Part shown: positions 7,388-15,514 of the stretch, in pieces
Layout of the letters: each line of letters opens with the position of its first letter
How positions within the stretch are numbered: position 1 is the stretch's first letter
Source: a virus
Virus record (IMG/VR): IMGVR_UViG_3300031741_000010
Coordinates: 1 to 31,366 of that record
DNA length: 31,366 nucleotides
Direction: 5' to 3' (one strand)
Translations under genes and position numbers: made by a program
The notes under the pieces: model-generated
What the model was told of the DNA's origin: nothing
Seen by the model: the letters and a program-made list of their open reading frames with translations, nothing else
Database searches by the model: none

Positions 7388-10300
7388 CCTCCGGGGCTGC
7401 GGTTAGCAAACGGGTTAGGGGTCGAAGCGTCCCGGCTCGAACCGCTGCCCCCACCCAGCGCAGGACCGCTAGTGCCATCAGACAGCGTAGTCTGGTTAAC
7501 AATATCAATGAGTTTAATAGCATCAGCCTTCTCCTCTGCCTCCGACTGCACATTGCCTCTCGAAGGAACCACAACACCCGGCTTCAAGCCTGCGTACACC
7601 TGATCGCCTTTACTCATCAACGTCTGGTACACCCAAGTGGTAGATTCCAGCCACGTAGGAGCACGGCCAATGTATCGCTTGTAGTAGAAGTCCACCACGG
7701 CACGCTGCTCCCAAGCACGAACCTTAAACTTGTCCAAGTCATCGGCGGACAGAGTACCGTCACGCCACAGGTCCACAGAATACAGTTCACCAGGCTCAAT
7801 CCCGAACGGTGCCGGAAGGTTGCCCTTCTCCGTACGGGTAAGGTAGTCGTTGATAAGCCAGTCATCAAACTCCTCCTCAGTCACGTTGTCGTCGATGGCC
7901 TCCTGTACGGCCCTACTCATATCATCAAGCAGAGGCTGCAACTCGGCCAACTCCTCTATAGTCGTCCCGTACCCCATCACAGCGTTGAAGTTATTCAGAT
8001 CCTCCACAGAGGTGTCAACATCTTCCTTCGTACTGAAACGGTTAGCGTTTGACAGAGGCTCAATGTCTCGCTGTAGGAAGAACCCCTGGTTGGGTATCCC
8101 TGGGCTAGACAGTCGTAAGTTCAGAATCTCCGTATAAGTAAGGGGGGTCATACCGTTCCGTTCACGGAACAGTATTTGCGAATCTATCCTATTCTGTGTC
8201 TCAATAGCCAACTCGCCCCTAGTAGCAGGGCGATCCTCAGGCTCAGGACCAATGTAATACCCGTCGTCCCGCAGCCCGTCACGCTGCTCCTTAGTCATCG
8301 ACGCAAGCAGATCACTGTCAATGTCATCAGGGTCCGCATACCAGGCTGCCTGCAAAGCGGCAGACTGAAAAGCAAGCGCACCCGCAGCCCGAAGCTCCGA
8401 AATAGAAGGAATCTTCGAGTCAGGATACTCCTTACGGAAGGCAGTTACAGCATCCTCCACCTGGTTAATGATGTGCGCCCTAGCCCCCTCCTGCCTATCA
8501 TCAGTCATATTGAAGTTGCTCAGCCCCGTAAGGTTATTGATGTACAGAAGCCAACGGCCAACTTCGCCCTCATCCTCCATCCATTTCTCTATCAGCCCAT
8601 CAACCCTGCTGACAATAGGAAGAAAAGTCTCAAAAACCCGTAAGGCATCATTAACCCCGCCTTCCTCCAGCGGGCCACCTGTGAATGGGTCACGCCCGAA
8701 ACGGCCACCGTAGAATAAGTCCAGCACGCTTGTTGGTACACCATTGAACAGTCCCAAAGTCCTGGCGTACGTGTCCTGCTTGCCACCGTAGGTCATCCAT
8801 TCTGGCAGTATTTCGCGCAGTCCTGGTACAGACCCAGGGTAGGACCCCAAGTTCCCCAATGTGCCTGATGCTGCCACCAGAGGGGTGTCAACCCCTGCTG
8901 CCTGATACTCTGCGCCGGTTATGGCACCGTACAGTCCACCGCTGCGTAATTTGATGTTCTTCTCAGCGAACCAGTCAGGCAAAATCATGCCCTCAGGGGT
9001 GGGTATTTCGCTGCCCATAAAGGCGTCGGTTCCTGCTTCCATGACCCGTTGTGCGTTGACAACACGGCCAGGATACCTGACCAGCGAAGACGCCATTACG
9101 GCCATGTTCTTACGAGTGAAAGTATAAAACCGCATGAGAACACGGGCGGCACCAGACTCGAACTTGGTCAGGTCGGAGTAGTCAAACAGGAACGTGCGTG
9201 TGTTGCTTGCGGCCCGCTCGGGGGACATGCCCTTGATTCGTCCGTCGATGTACAGGGCAATGCGCCCGTTGTTCTCAAAAGTTTCTCCTAGTGCCCTACC
9301 TTTTGTGACAGGCCAAGACCCGAGGATGGCTTGGGCTAGCCCACCCTCATTCCCTAACATACCCACCTGGTCACCTGCTTGGCTTGAAGCTGTAATGCCC
9401 AGTGCGCGGATCTCCTCTATGAGAACTGCGTCCTCAGCACTAACACCCTTAACCGCCTTAGCTGCATCATCCCAAGTCCCACCAACCTCATCAATACGGT
9501 TCCGTATCTGCCTTTGCAGGTTCTGTATCCGTGCTGCCTGTGTGAACCGTATAGGGTTGTCAATCCCCCCGAGGGTCGCTAGGAACACGTTACCTTGTGC
9601 GTTGCGTAAATGGTGGGGAAGGCCCGTGGGCATAGGCACGGTTGCGGTTGCGGCCCAAACAGAGTTAGCAGACCGAAGGTTCCGCTGATAAACGTTCATG
9701 TCGGCGGTGGATTCCAAGAACATGCGGGTGCTGTTTAGTTCAGTGTGCATAACCTCGTTCATAAAGGTCTGCCCCCCTCCTGGTAACTGGTTGATGGCAT
9801 ACCCCTCGGTGCCTATAATCCCGTCCAGCTTCATCTGCGCTCTTACAGCAAGAATGTCCTTGGGACTTCGTGCCACGTAGGCGTACTTTCGTCCCAATTC
9901 GTCAGAGAACCTGGCAATGTCATCTGTCAGGTCCATGAGCATCTCAGCTTGGAAGGCTGCGTGCGCTCTGAAAGATATGGCGGCAACAACATCGTTGCTG
10001 AACATGTCCGCGTCGAAGTCTGCGAGGGGGTTGGGGAGGCCGTCCACGTCGTGCTGCAACGCAGCCCGCTGGGCGTCGTTGACTTCGTACAAGTCCTGTA
10101 CGGAGGCGTCAAGGTTGCGCCGATTGAGCGCCCCCTTCTGCGCTGTCATGTCAAAGACTTCCCGAGATGTTGCAGCGTCGTCAACGACCTGCCAGACACC
10201 ATCCTCAATCTTAACATCAATACCAAGGCCAGCGAAAGCGCGGGCCTTTTCTGCCCGAACAATGTCGTCGGCCTGCTCAGCCATGTACAGTTTGATGTCT

Positions 10301-12930
10301 TGTTTCAGTTCAGGGCCAAGTATCCGAGGAATGTAATTACGAAGATCCCGCAACTCAGACAAGTCAGTACCAGAACGAATCACCGACGCCCTAATACCGT
10401 CATCCGCCTGCCCCATGTCCTCCAACAAACGCAAAGTTTTTGCCTTATCGGGACCCAACTGTTCTAGCCTGACTATGGCAGCCTCATACTTCTCCATAGA
10501 CGACATGGCCTGGTTAAGGAACTTGTTTAACTCATCCCAGCTATCCCACTCTTTAGTGGCGGCTTTGACAGCCGACTCAGTTAGCCCCCTGGTAGCGTCG
10601 GACAGACGCATCTCCCTAAGACCTTTGGACCTAGATACGGCTGACCCGAGCACCTGCGGGCCTACGTCAGCGCTTCGTAAAGCAGGGTTTAGCAGGCGTT
10701 CTCGTGGTACTAAGCCTTTGCGTACCGTGTTAACAACCTTGTTGTCTTTGATGTGGTTGAGCAAACCGGCTTTTACTTTGGTGCGTATAAGAACATCTAC
10801 GGTAGCTAGGGCATCATCTATATCGTCGAGGGCGTCAAGCACGACGGGAGGAGGGTCCGTTTTTAGGACACGTAGGGCCTCCGCTTCGTTAGCTTTACGT
10901 GCGACCTGGTATGCTTCTTCTGTTTGTCGTCCTAAGTTGCCCGAACGTGCAAACCTCTTCGGGGCAGTGCCTGATGCTACTTGCTCCGGCATATTGAACC
11001 CTGTCAACGTGGACGGGTCGCCTAGTACAGGGTTGTTAGGTACAGCCGTACTGCGTGCAGCCGCAAAGTCTGCTGCTGCCGAATCTGCCTGTGCAGTAGA
11101 TGCTGCGTTTGTTGTGTTAAGTTTGAGGGCTGCGGTGTAGGCTTCTTCTGCTTCCATTCCTTCTCGTGCTACTACGCTTGGCCGTGCGAACCTGTTACCA
11201 GGAGTGCCGCTGGGCATAGGCATACCTGTGGCTGTGGTTCTCAGGTCTGTGGGGTCTACGATTGTCGCTGCCCTGCGTGCGGCTGCCAGATTTTCTGCGG
11301 CAGTCGCTGCCACGTTAGCGTCGGAGGCTGCGGCTGCTCTTGCCGCTATCCCTGCTTCTGCTGCGGCCCTCTCGGCATCTGCTTGTACTACCTGTGCTGT
11401 CCTACGGGGAACAGATGTGGTTACTGATGTGCTGCGGAATACTTCGTCGGCCCACCTGCCGCCTCTGGTAGCAGCGGCAGCTAATTGTGCGCCTCGCTCC
11501 CCCGCTATACGAGGTATAACTTTTTGTACGAGGCTGCTTTGTGCCAGCCCCTGCGGGTTAGTAGGTATAACTGTTTTCCCTGCCACCCTAATACCGGACT
11601 GACCGCTTCTCGCCAGGTGTCGCATCTGCTGTGCGTGTGCCACCTCGGGGGTGCGGGCAAAGAAACGTGACGACCTAAGGGCGGACGAAATGTTCTCCGA
11701 CCCGAACTGCGACCAGCGGACCATATTGGCGGTTTCTGCCGCAGTCAAACCTTTAGTACCAACAGCACCTATGCGACGGCTCAACGCTATACCGGCCTCC
11801 GCCGCACCATCAGCAGCCGCCCCTATGCGTATAGATGCTTTGACAGCAGCCGCCCTACTTAGGGGGCCTAGACCAACATAGCTTACAGGGTCAAATATGG
11901 CTGTGCCGAACACGTTTAATACTTGCCCCTTCCACCCGCCCCAGTCGGGGTCCTTACCCATGTAGGCTTCTAGGAAGTTTATGTTTCCATCTTCGCCAGG
12001 TTCTGCCCTGACGAGGTAGCGGGGGTCGTCTTGCATATCAAGCAGAGTTTGCGTTATTGATGCGTAGCGGTCTTCGTCGCCGTCCTTAGCAGCTTCCTCG
12101 CGCATGTAACTGTAAAAATCAAAATTGCTTTGGTTGGCCTTGACCCTCATCTCATCTAAACGGACTAAAGTTTTCTGGGAGGTCCAGTTCATGCCCTTTA
12201 GTATGTGGCTAAGAATAGGTTGTTGTGCTACACGGCCCACCTCCTCCTTATACTCACCAAGCCTACGTTGGAAAATGTTTTTGTGTTCAGGTTCAACATA
12301 GTTGGCATCCCACCAGCCCGTTTCGAGGTTCTCAAGGTGGTCCTTGAGAGAGTCCCCGTAGTCCTCCATAAGCCCACTGTTAACGCTGACTATCCCTTCC
12401 AACAGTTCGTCAGGTGCGTCAGGGTTCAGCTCCTCCGTCATGGACATCATCACCATGAACTTAGCTATATCGTTCCACTGGTTTCTTTCTAGGACGGTTT
12501 GGGAGTTCTCATCCAGGCGGGATAATGAATCCTGTGTGCTGTCCATCCAGTCGTCAAGTGCGTCCTGGCTTTCCCTGTTGTAGGCGTCTACGCGCTCTTC
12601 GTCGGTGAGGACGGGTCCTTGAATGATGCCGCCCCCGTCTCTTGCTGGCTGCTGCGTTACAAACATGTCCCCGAAAGGAGTAAGACCGTCGGCGGGCACC
12701 TCCGTGGGCGGGGGAGGTTGTACTTCGGCGGGTACTACTACAGGCCCCCCTGCGCCAGGTCTACCGCCCGAAATGAACCCCGAACCGTCCCCGCCACCCG
12801 TGGACGGGGGAGGGGTAGTGGGCGTGTACGGGGCAACAGGGGACGTGGGCGTAGACGGGGGAGGTGCTGTTACAGTACCACCTGTGCCAGGTCGAGAACC
12901 CGAAATGAAACCTGAACCGTCATTTGGCAT
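7384..12930 (-). CDS. 1848-aa giant virion protein, candidate internal/DNA-ejection protein
   Basis: Largest gene of the window and last gene of the late module. The N-terminus is Gly/Pro-rich and carries DGSGFISG-x-RPG-x-GG at residues 4-18 and 48-62 and a weaker DGGGIIQG copy near 98-105. A long, mostly helical body follows, with a very Ala-rich coiled-coil-like zone (~residues 510-680) holding an internal duplication. A segment near residue 1255-1290 (LFDYSDLTKFES, then RFYTFTRKN) resembles a stretch I associate with other very large phage structural proteins. No lysozyme or transglycosylase motif is evident. Size, position after the fibre and LysM genes, and helical composition fit an internal core/ejection protein of a podovirus (compare T7 gp16 by position only). 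The start is supported by TTGAGG a few nt upstream. Confidence 0.75.
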   Translation of the reverse strand: MPNDGSGFISGSRPGTGGTVTAPPPSTPTSPVAPYTPTTPPPSTGGGDGSGFISGGRPGAGGPVVVPAEVQPPPPTEVPADGLTPFGDMFVTQQPARDGGGIIQGPVLTDEERVDAYNRESQDALDDWMDSTQDSLSRLDENSQTVLERNQWNDIAKFMVMMSMTEELNPDAPDELLEGIVSVNSGLMEDYGDSLKDHLENLETGWWDANYVEPEHKNIFQRRLGEYKEEVGRVAQQPILSHILKGMNWTSQKTLVRLDEMRVKANQSNFDFYSYMREEAAKDGDEDRYASITQTLLDMQDDPRYLVRAEPGEDGNINFLEAYMGKDPDWGGWKGQVLNVFGTAIFDPVSYVGLGPLSRAAAVKASIRIGAAADGAAEAGIALSRRIGAVGTKGLTAAETANMVRWSQFGSENISSALRSSRFFARTPEVAHAQQMRHLARSGQSGIRVAGKTVIPTNPQGLAQSSLVQKVIPRIAGERGAQLAAAATRGGRWADEVFRSTSVTTSVPRRTAQVVQADAERAAAEAGIAARAAAASDANVAATAAENLAAARRAATIVDPTDLRTTATGMPMPSGTPGNRFARPSVVAREGMEAEEAYTAALKLNTTNAASTAQADSAAADFAAARSTAVPNNPVLGDPSTLTGFNMPEQVASGTAPKRFARSGNLGRQTEEAYQVARKANEAEALRVLKTDPPPVVLDALDDIDDALATVDVLIRTKVKAGLLNHIKDNKVVNTVRKGLVPRERLLNPALRSADVGPQVLGSAVSRSKGLREMRLSDATRGLTESAVKAATKEWDSWDELNKFLNQAMSSMEKYEAAIVRLEQLGPDKAKTLRLLEDMGQADDGIRASVIRSGTDLSELRDLRNYIPRILGPELKQDIKLYMAEQADDIVRAEKARAFAGLGIDVKIEDGVWQVVDDAATSREVFDMTAQKGALNRRNLDASVQDLYEVNDAQRAALQHDVDGLPNPLADFDADMFSNDVVAAISFRAHAAFQAEMLMDLTDDIARFSDELGRKYAYVARSPKDILAVRAQMKLDGIIGTEGYAINQLPGGGQTFMNEVMHTELNSTRMFLESTADMNVYQRNLRSANSVWAATATVPMPTGLPHHLRNAQGNVFLATLGGIDNPIRFTQAARIQNLQRQIRNRIDEVGGTWDDAAKAVKGVSAEDAVLIEEIRALGITASSQAGDQVGMLGNEGGLAQAILGSWPVTKGRALGETFENNGRIALYIDGRIKGMSPERAASNTRTFLFDYSDLTKFESGAARVLMRFYTFTRKNMAVMASSLVRYPGRVVNAQRVMEAGTDAFMGSEIPTPEGMILPDWFAEKNIKLRSGGLYGAITGAEYQAAGVDTPLVAASGTLGNLGSYPGSVPGLREILPEWMTYGGKQDTYARTLGLFNGVPTSVLDLFYGGRFGRDPFTGGPLEEGGVNDALRVFETFLPIVSRVDGLIEKWMEDEGEVGRWLLYINNLTGLSNFNMTDDRQEGARAHIINQVEDAVTAFRKEYPDSKIPSISELRAAGALAFQSAALQAAWYADPDDIDSDLLASMTKEQRDGLRDDGYYIGPEPEDRPATRGELAIETQNRIDSQILFRERNGMTPLTYTEILNLRLSSPGIPNQGFFLQRDIEPLSNANRFSTKEDVDTSVEDLNNFNAVMGYGTTIEELAELQPLLDDMSRAVQEAIDDNVTEEEFDDWLINDYLTRTEKGNLPAPFGIEPGELYSVDLWRDGTLSADDLDKFKVRAWEQRAVVDFYYKRYIGRAPTWLESTTWVYQTLMSKGDQVYAGLKPGVVVPSRGNVQSEAEEKADAIKLIDIVNQTTLSDGTSGPALGGGSGSSRDASTPNPFANRSPGG
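12749..12790 (-). repeat. 42-bp direct repeat, copy 1 (encodes DGSGFISGGRPGAG)
   Basis: Imperfect 42-bp repeat within the 5' end of the giant gene; the second copy is at 12881-12922. Both copies encode the same Gly-rich motif with only a few substitutions, separated by a Pro/Thr-rich linker. Confidence 0.85.
12881..12922 (-). repeat. 42-bp direct repeat, copy 2 (encodes DGSGFISGSRPGTG)
   Basis: Partner of the copy at 12749-12790, located at codons 4-17 of the 1848-aa gene. Conservation at the nucleotide level suggests a fairly recent duplication or selection on the motif. Confidence 0.85.
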
Positions 12931-12944
12931 TAACTACCTCAAAG

Positions 12945-12970
12945 AATAGGGCCTACTTCCTATTAGTGTA
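12945..12970 (-). promoter_or_regulatory. Possible promoter/dyad upstream of the giant gene
   Basis: On the minus strand, GTACACTAA (hexamer TACACT at 12965-12970) is followed by the dyad AATAGG-N8-CCTATT (12945-12964). The same GTACACTAA string occurs upstream of the gene starting at 19988. No convincing -35 was found. It could be a -10 with a hairpin leader, giving the giant gene its own transcript; this is inference. Confidence 0.35.
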
Positions 12971-12993
12971 CCCCGCTGGCAGCCAATCTCTGT

Positions 12994-13977
12994 TTATATG
13001 GGTCCACGTCTGACGTAAGAATCCGGCCTTGACCCGACACGCGTATCAGGGGTCGGGGCAGCCCAACCATCCCTAACAGTAGAACCGCCGCTACCAGGTA
13101 GTGCCCTGGTCTGACCCGCACCCGAACGGCCCGACTGGTACTGGTGGTAGGAATCCGGACCCAGAGGCGCAAACTTCTGCGGCACCGTGTGCTGCTCAGG
13201 GGTGCCGGTAAGATTGTATCCCCCCACATTCTCGAACTGGTAACGCAATATCTGTTTATATGCCCCACGCTGAGCATATCCGTCCCCAGGCCCGTAAGGG
13301 GTGTCAGCCATAACCTGCCATGCGGCCCCCAGCGCCTCTTCCAGAGTGGCACCTTCCCGCAAGGACCACTCTACTTCATTTCGGCCTGCTGTGAATCCTG
13401 CCGAGTCCCAGTAGTTGCCCATGTTGGGCATATCTGGGTTCGGTAGCACAGCGTCTAACTCAAGCTGGTAAGGGTTGTCGGGGTTTAGAGCCAGAAGTTC
13501 CTCGTACGTCAAACTGCGGTCTTCCGCCTGCCCAACACCGCCGCCGTAACCGCCGCCACTGTTCTGCTGTAAGGCAACAATCTTGGCAAGCTCAGCATTA
13601 TAAAACTCTTCACGCAACGGGCCAGACGCCTTCATCTGATCCAAATAGGCCGTGTTAGCAGCCGTTATGCGCGCAATCTCGCGGTCATGCGACAAGGCCG
13701 AATCCCCAAGACCAATGTTTTGCATCGCATCATAGGAATCGTTAAGCTCAGCATTCAACGACTCGGGGGCGTTGATAGCCGCACCACGGGCCGCAGCAGC
13801 GTTAAGAGAAGCCTGCCGCTGGGCAGCAGTATCAGCCTGCGCCGTCTTAAAAGCCTGGGCACCCTCAGCTCCACGCTCCGCCATAGCAGCAAGCAACGCA
13901 CGTTTCTGGTTGTCCATCGAATCCGAGAAATTGTCCCCAGCATAAAAATTGGTTGCGGTTGCTGCGTCTTCGGCCAT
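12994..13977 (-). CDS. 327-aa virion-associated protein, candidate ejection/internal protein
   Basis: N-terminal ~130 residues are Ala/Gln-rich and helical (AEDAATATNFYAGDNFSDSM, many AA/QA pairs), suggestive of a coiled coil. A Gly-rich hinge follows (SGGGYGGGVGQ), then a globular C-terminal part and a Gly/Arg/Pro-rich tail. The segment VEWSLREGATLEEALGAAW and the later YKQILRYQFENVGGYN have counterparts in the next upstream gene (QEGATLDQAISKG and YKKTLGNVFNKDPYE), so the two proteins share a domain. Start overlaps the previous stop (TAATG). No known family recognised; the role is inferred from its position between the LysM and giant proteins. Confidence 0.72.
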   Translation of the reverse strand: MAEDAATATNFYAGDNFSDSMDNQKRALLAAMAERGAEGAQAFKTAQADTAAQRQASLNAAAARGAAINAPESLNAELNDSYDAMQNIGLGDSALSHDREIARITAANTAYLDQMKASGPLREEFYNAELAKIVALQQNSGGGYGGGVGQAEDRSLTYEELLALNPDNPYQLELDAVLPNPDMPNMGNYWDSAGFTAGRNEVEWSLREGATLEEALGAAWQVMADTPYGPGDGYAQRGAYKQILRYQFENVGGYNLTGTPEQHTVPQKFAPLGPDSYHQYQSGRSGAGQTRALPGSGGSTVRDGWAAPTPDTRVGSRPDSYVRRGPI

Positions 13978-14648
13978 TAGGTAGGAAGTCCTGGTATCTT
14001 GCTGTATTGGCCCGCAAGCAGCTTTTTGCGTGAAGCGGGTGGTTTACTGTCAGAGTACCCAGGACTGCCAGGTACAGGCGTATAGAACGGGTTGTCAAGG
14101 TGAACCCTGCCAGCGGGGGTCTGGTCTATGGACCTGTCGTAGTAGCAGGCCATGTCCTCAAAGCACTCGTAAGGGTCCTTGTTGAACACGTTACCTAACG
14201 TCTTCTTGTACATGGGAATCCACGATTTTAGCTCACGGGTTTTGGGCGCGTATTCTGTCCCCTTGCTTATGGCCTGGTCGAGGGTAGCCCCCTCCTGTAT
14301 CGCAACGGAGATCCTTCTTTGGAGTTCTCGATATTGGGGGTTTGAGTGCCACAGGTCGCTCGGAGGACCCTGGTTCTCCCATTTGATCTTGTATGGGTTG
14401 GGCATGTTCTGGGGTTTAAGTTCGGCGCGGCTGGGAGGGCGTGTTGTTGGCTCATAACCCTTCGTATCAGCTGGATAATCCTGCGTATCAGTTTCGTTGG
14501 TATTGGGTACTCGTCTTGTAGGGGTAGGGCCGCGCCCCTTCCCTCCGCCCCCACTAGTGCGATGGTTTTTGGGGGTGTCTCCCCAACCTATGCTTCTTTG
14601 GTACGCTGTCTTGGCAGCAGATTTTTTGGCTTTTCGTTTATCAGGCAT
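13977..14648 (-). CDS. 223-aa basic hypothetical virion protein
   Basis: Starts in a TAATG overlap with the LysM gene. The N-terminal ~90 residues are Lys/Arg/Gly/Pro-rich and probably disordered (MPDKRKAKKSAAKTAYQR, GGGGKGRGPTP). The C-terminal half has the shared QEGATLDQAISKG ... YKKTLGNVFNKDPYE module, also seen in the following 327-aa protein, plus a C-x5-C element (ECFEDMAC). High positive charge suggests contact with DNA or another virion protein. No family recognised; a structural or internal role is inferred from context. Confidence 0.7.
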   Translation of the reverse strand: MPDKRKAKKSAAKTAYQRSIGWGDTPKNHRTSGGGGKGRGPTPTRRVPNTNETDTQDYPADTKGYEPTTRPPSRAELKPQNMPNPYKIKWENQGPPSDLWHSNPQYRELQRRISVAIQEGATLDQAISKGTEYAPKTRELKSWIPMYKKTLGNVFNKDPYECFEDMACYYDRSIDQTPAGRVHLDNPFYTPVPGSPGYSDSKPPASRKKLLAGQYSKIPGLPT

Positions 14649-15313
14649 TATAAAGGCGCTCCTATAGCGTTAAGATCACGGGCAGACAGACGCTCACGGG
14701 CATTGATTGACTCCAAAGCAGTTTGCCTATCAAGGGCTGTTTCCTGCTCCGTCGCTGTGCGTTGCGCTTCCGCTTGGTTGCGTGACCACAGCCCACGGGT
14801 GCCAGCCAGTTGTGCGTCTATGGTCTCATCCGACTCTGACCTGTCACGCAGGCGTTGCCCCGATTGGAACATGCCACGGTTTTCGGAATTGTTGTCTATG
14901 ACTCGGGCATTATCTTTGCGGGCGTCGGCGTACCCTGGGAGGGCCTCGCCAAGTTGTTGATCGTAGTTATCTTTCTTCATTAGCAGCCTGCCAGCGATTT
15001 CTGACTTCTGCGTGCCGAGTCCCGCCATGTACGCATAGTATGCGGGGTCTTGGTACAGTTCGGTGTCAGGGTTTACTGCCGGGGGCGGAGGGGGTTTGCC
15101 CGGGCTGAACACGGTTTCGCCGGGGGTTACTGCTACGTTGCGGTCGGTAGGTGCCGTGGAATCCTGCCCCGGTATGTTGAACACCTGCCCCGGCTGGATC
15201 GTCGTACCAGCAATACCGTTAGCGGCCTGTATTTCGGGCCAACGGGACCCGTCCCCGAGCGTTGCTTGTGCAATAGCCCAAAGACTGTCTCCTGCTTTAA
15301 CGGTGTAAGCCAT
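14648..15313 (-). CDS. LysM-domain protein, candidate tail/ejection component
   Basis: 221-aa protein starting with a typical LysM domain (YTVKAGDSLWAIAQATLGDG ... IQAANGI ... IQPGQVFNIP, residues 3-48), which binds N-acetylglucosamine polymers such as peptidoglycan. A Pro-rich linker follows, then a long charged helical region with many Arg/Glu/Gln, ending in LSARDLNAIGAPL. I see no catalytic lysin domain, so it more likely anchors a virion protein to the cell wall during DNA entry than lyses cells. It follows a 39-nt gap containing a small dyad (15333-15352) and a TAAACT hexamer 5 nt before its ATG; no strong Shine-Dalgarno, so its own leaderless transcript is possible. Confidence 0.82.
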   Translation of the reverse strand: MAYTVKAGDSLWAIAQATLGDGSRWPEIQAANGIAGTTIQPGQVFNIPGQDSTAPTDRNVAVTPGETVFSPGKPPPPPAVNPDTELYQDPAYYAYMAGLGTQKSEIAGRLLMKKDNYDQQLGEALPGYADARKDNARVIDNNSENRGMFQSGQRLRDRSESDETIDAQLAGTRGLWSRNQAEAQRTATEQETALDRQTALESINARERLSARDLNAIGAPL

Positions 15314-15318
15314 AGTCT

Positions 15319-15324
15319 AGTTTA
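15319..15324 (-). promoter_or_regulatory. Candidate -10 (TAAACT) for a leaderless LysM transcript
   Basis: TAAACT on the minus strand, exactly 5 nt before the ATG at 15313, with no Shine-Dalgarno in between. One of seven similarly placed hexamers in the late module. A weak CACGG/CCGTG dyad (15333-15352) lies just upstream. Confidence 0.35.
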
Positions 15325-15352
15325 CACCCCGTCACGGCAGAAACGTACCGTG

Positions 15353-15514
15353 TCAGGCGACAGGTTCTTCCGCTTCGTCGCCTTCGGACAGTTTGGTTTG
15401 TAGTTGGAGGATTGCTATGGATTGTTGTGCTGCCCGTTGGTGTGCTGCTAGTAGTTCTCGTTCGAGTGCTGCTATGACAATTTCTGCTGTTGGTTGTTCT
15501 TGTTCGGTGCTCAT
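15353..15514 (-). CDS. 53-aa acidic coiled-coil protein
   Basis: Small ORF in an ATGA overlap with the tail fibre stop. The 53-aa product is acidic and helical with a heptad-like pattern (IVIAALERELLAAHQRAAQQ then IAILQLQTKL), ending in an acidic tail (EGDEAEEPVA). By position it could be a fibre assembly chaperone or small structural coiled coil; neither is proven. G/T-rich on the plus strand, like the adjacent part of the fibre gene, which supports it being coding. Confidence 0.65.
   Translation of the reverse strand: MSTEQEQPTAEIVIAALERELLAAHQRAAQQSIAILQLQTKLSEGDEAEEPVA

Noticed and set aside
14648-15313. LysM protein as the phage endolysin
   Set aside because: Only a cell-wall-binding LysM domain and a helical tail are visible; no amidase, lysozyme or peptidase motif, and it lies among virion genes.
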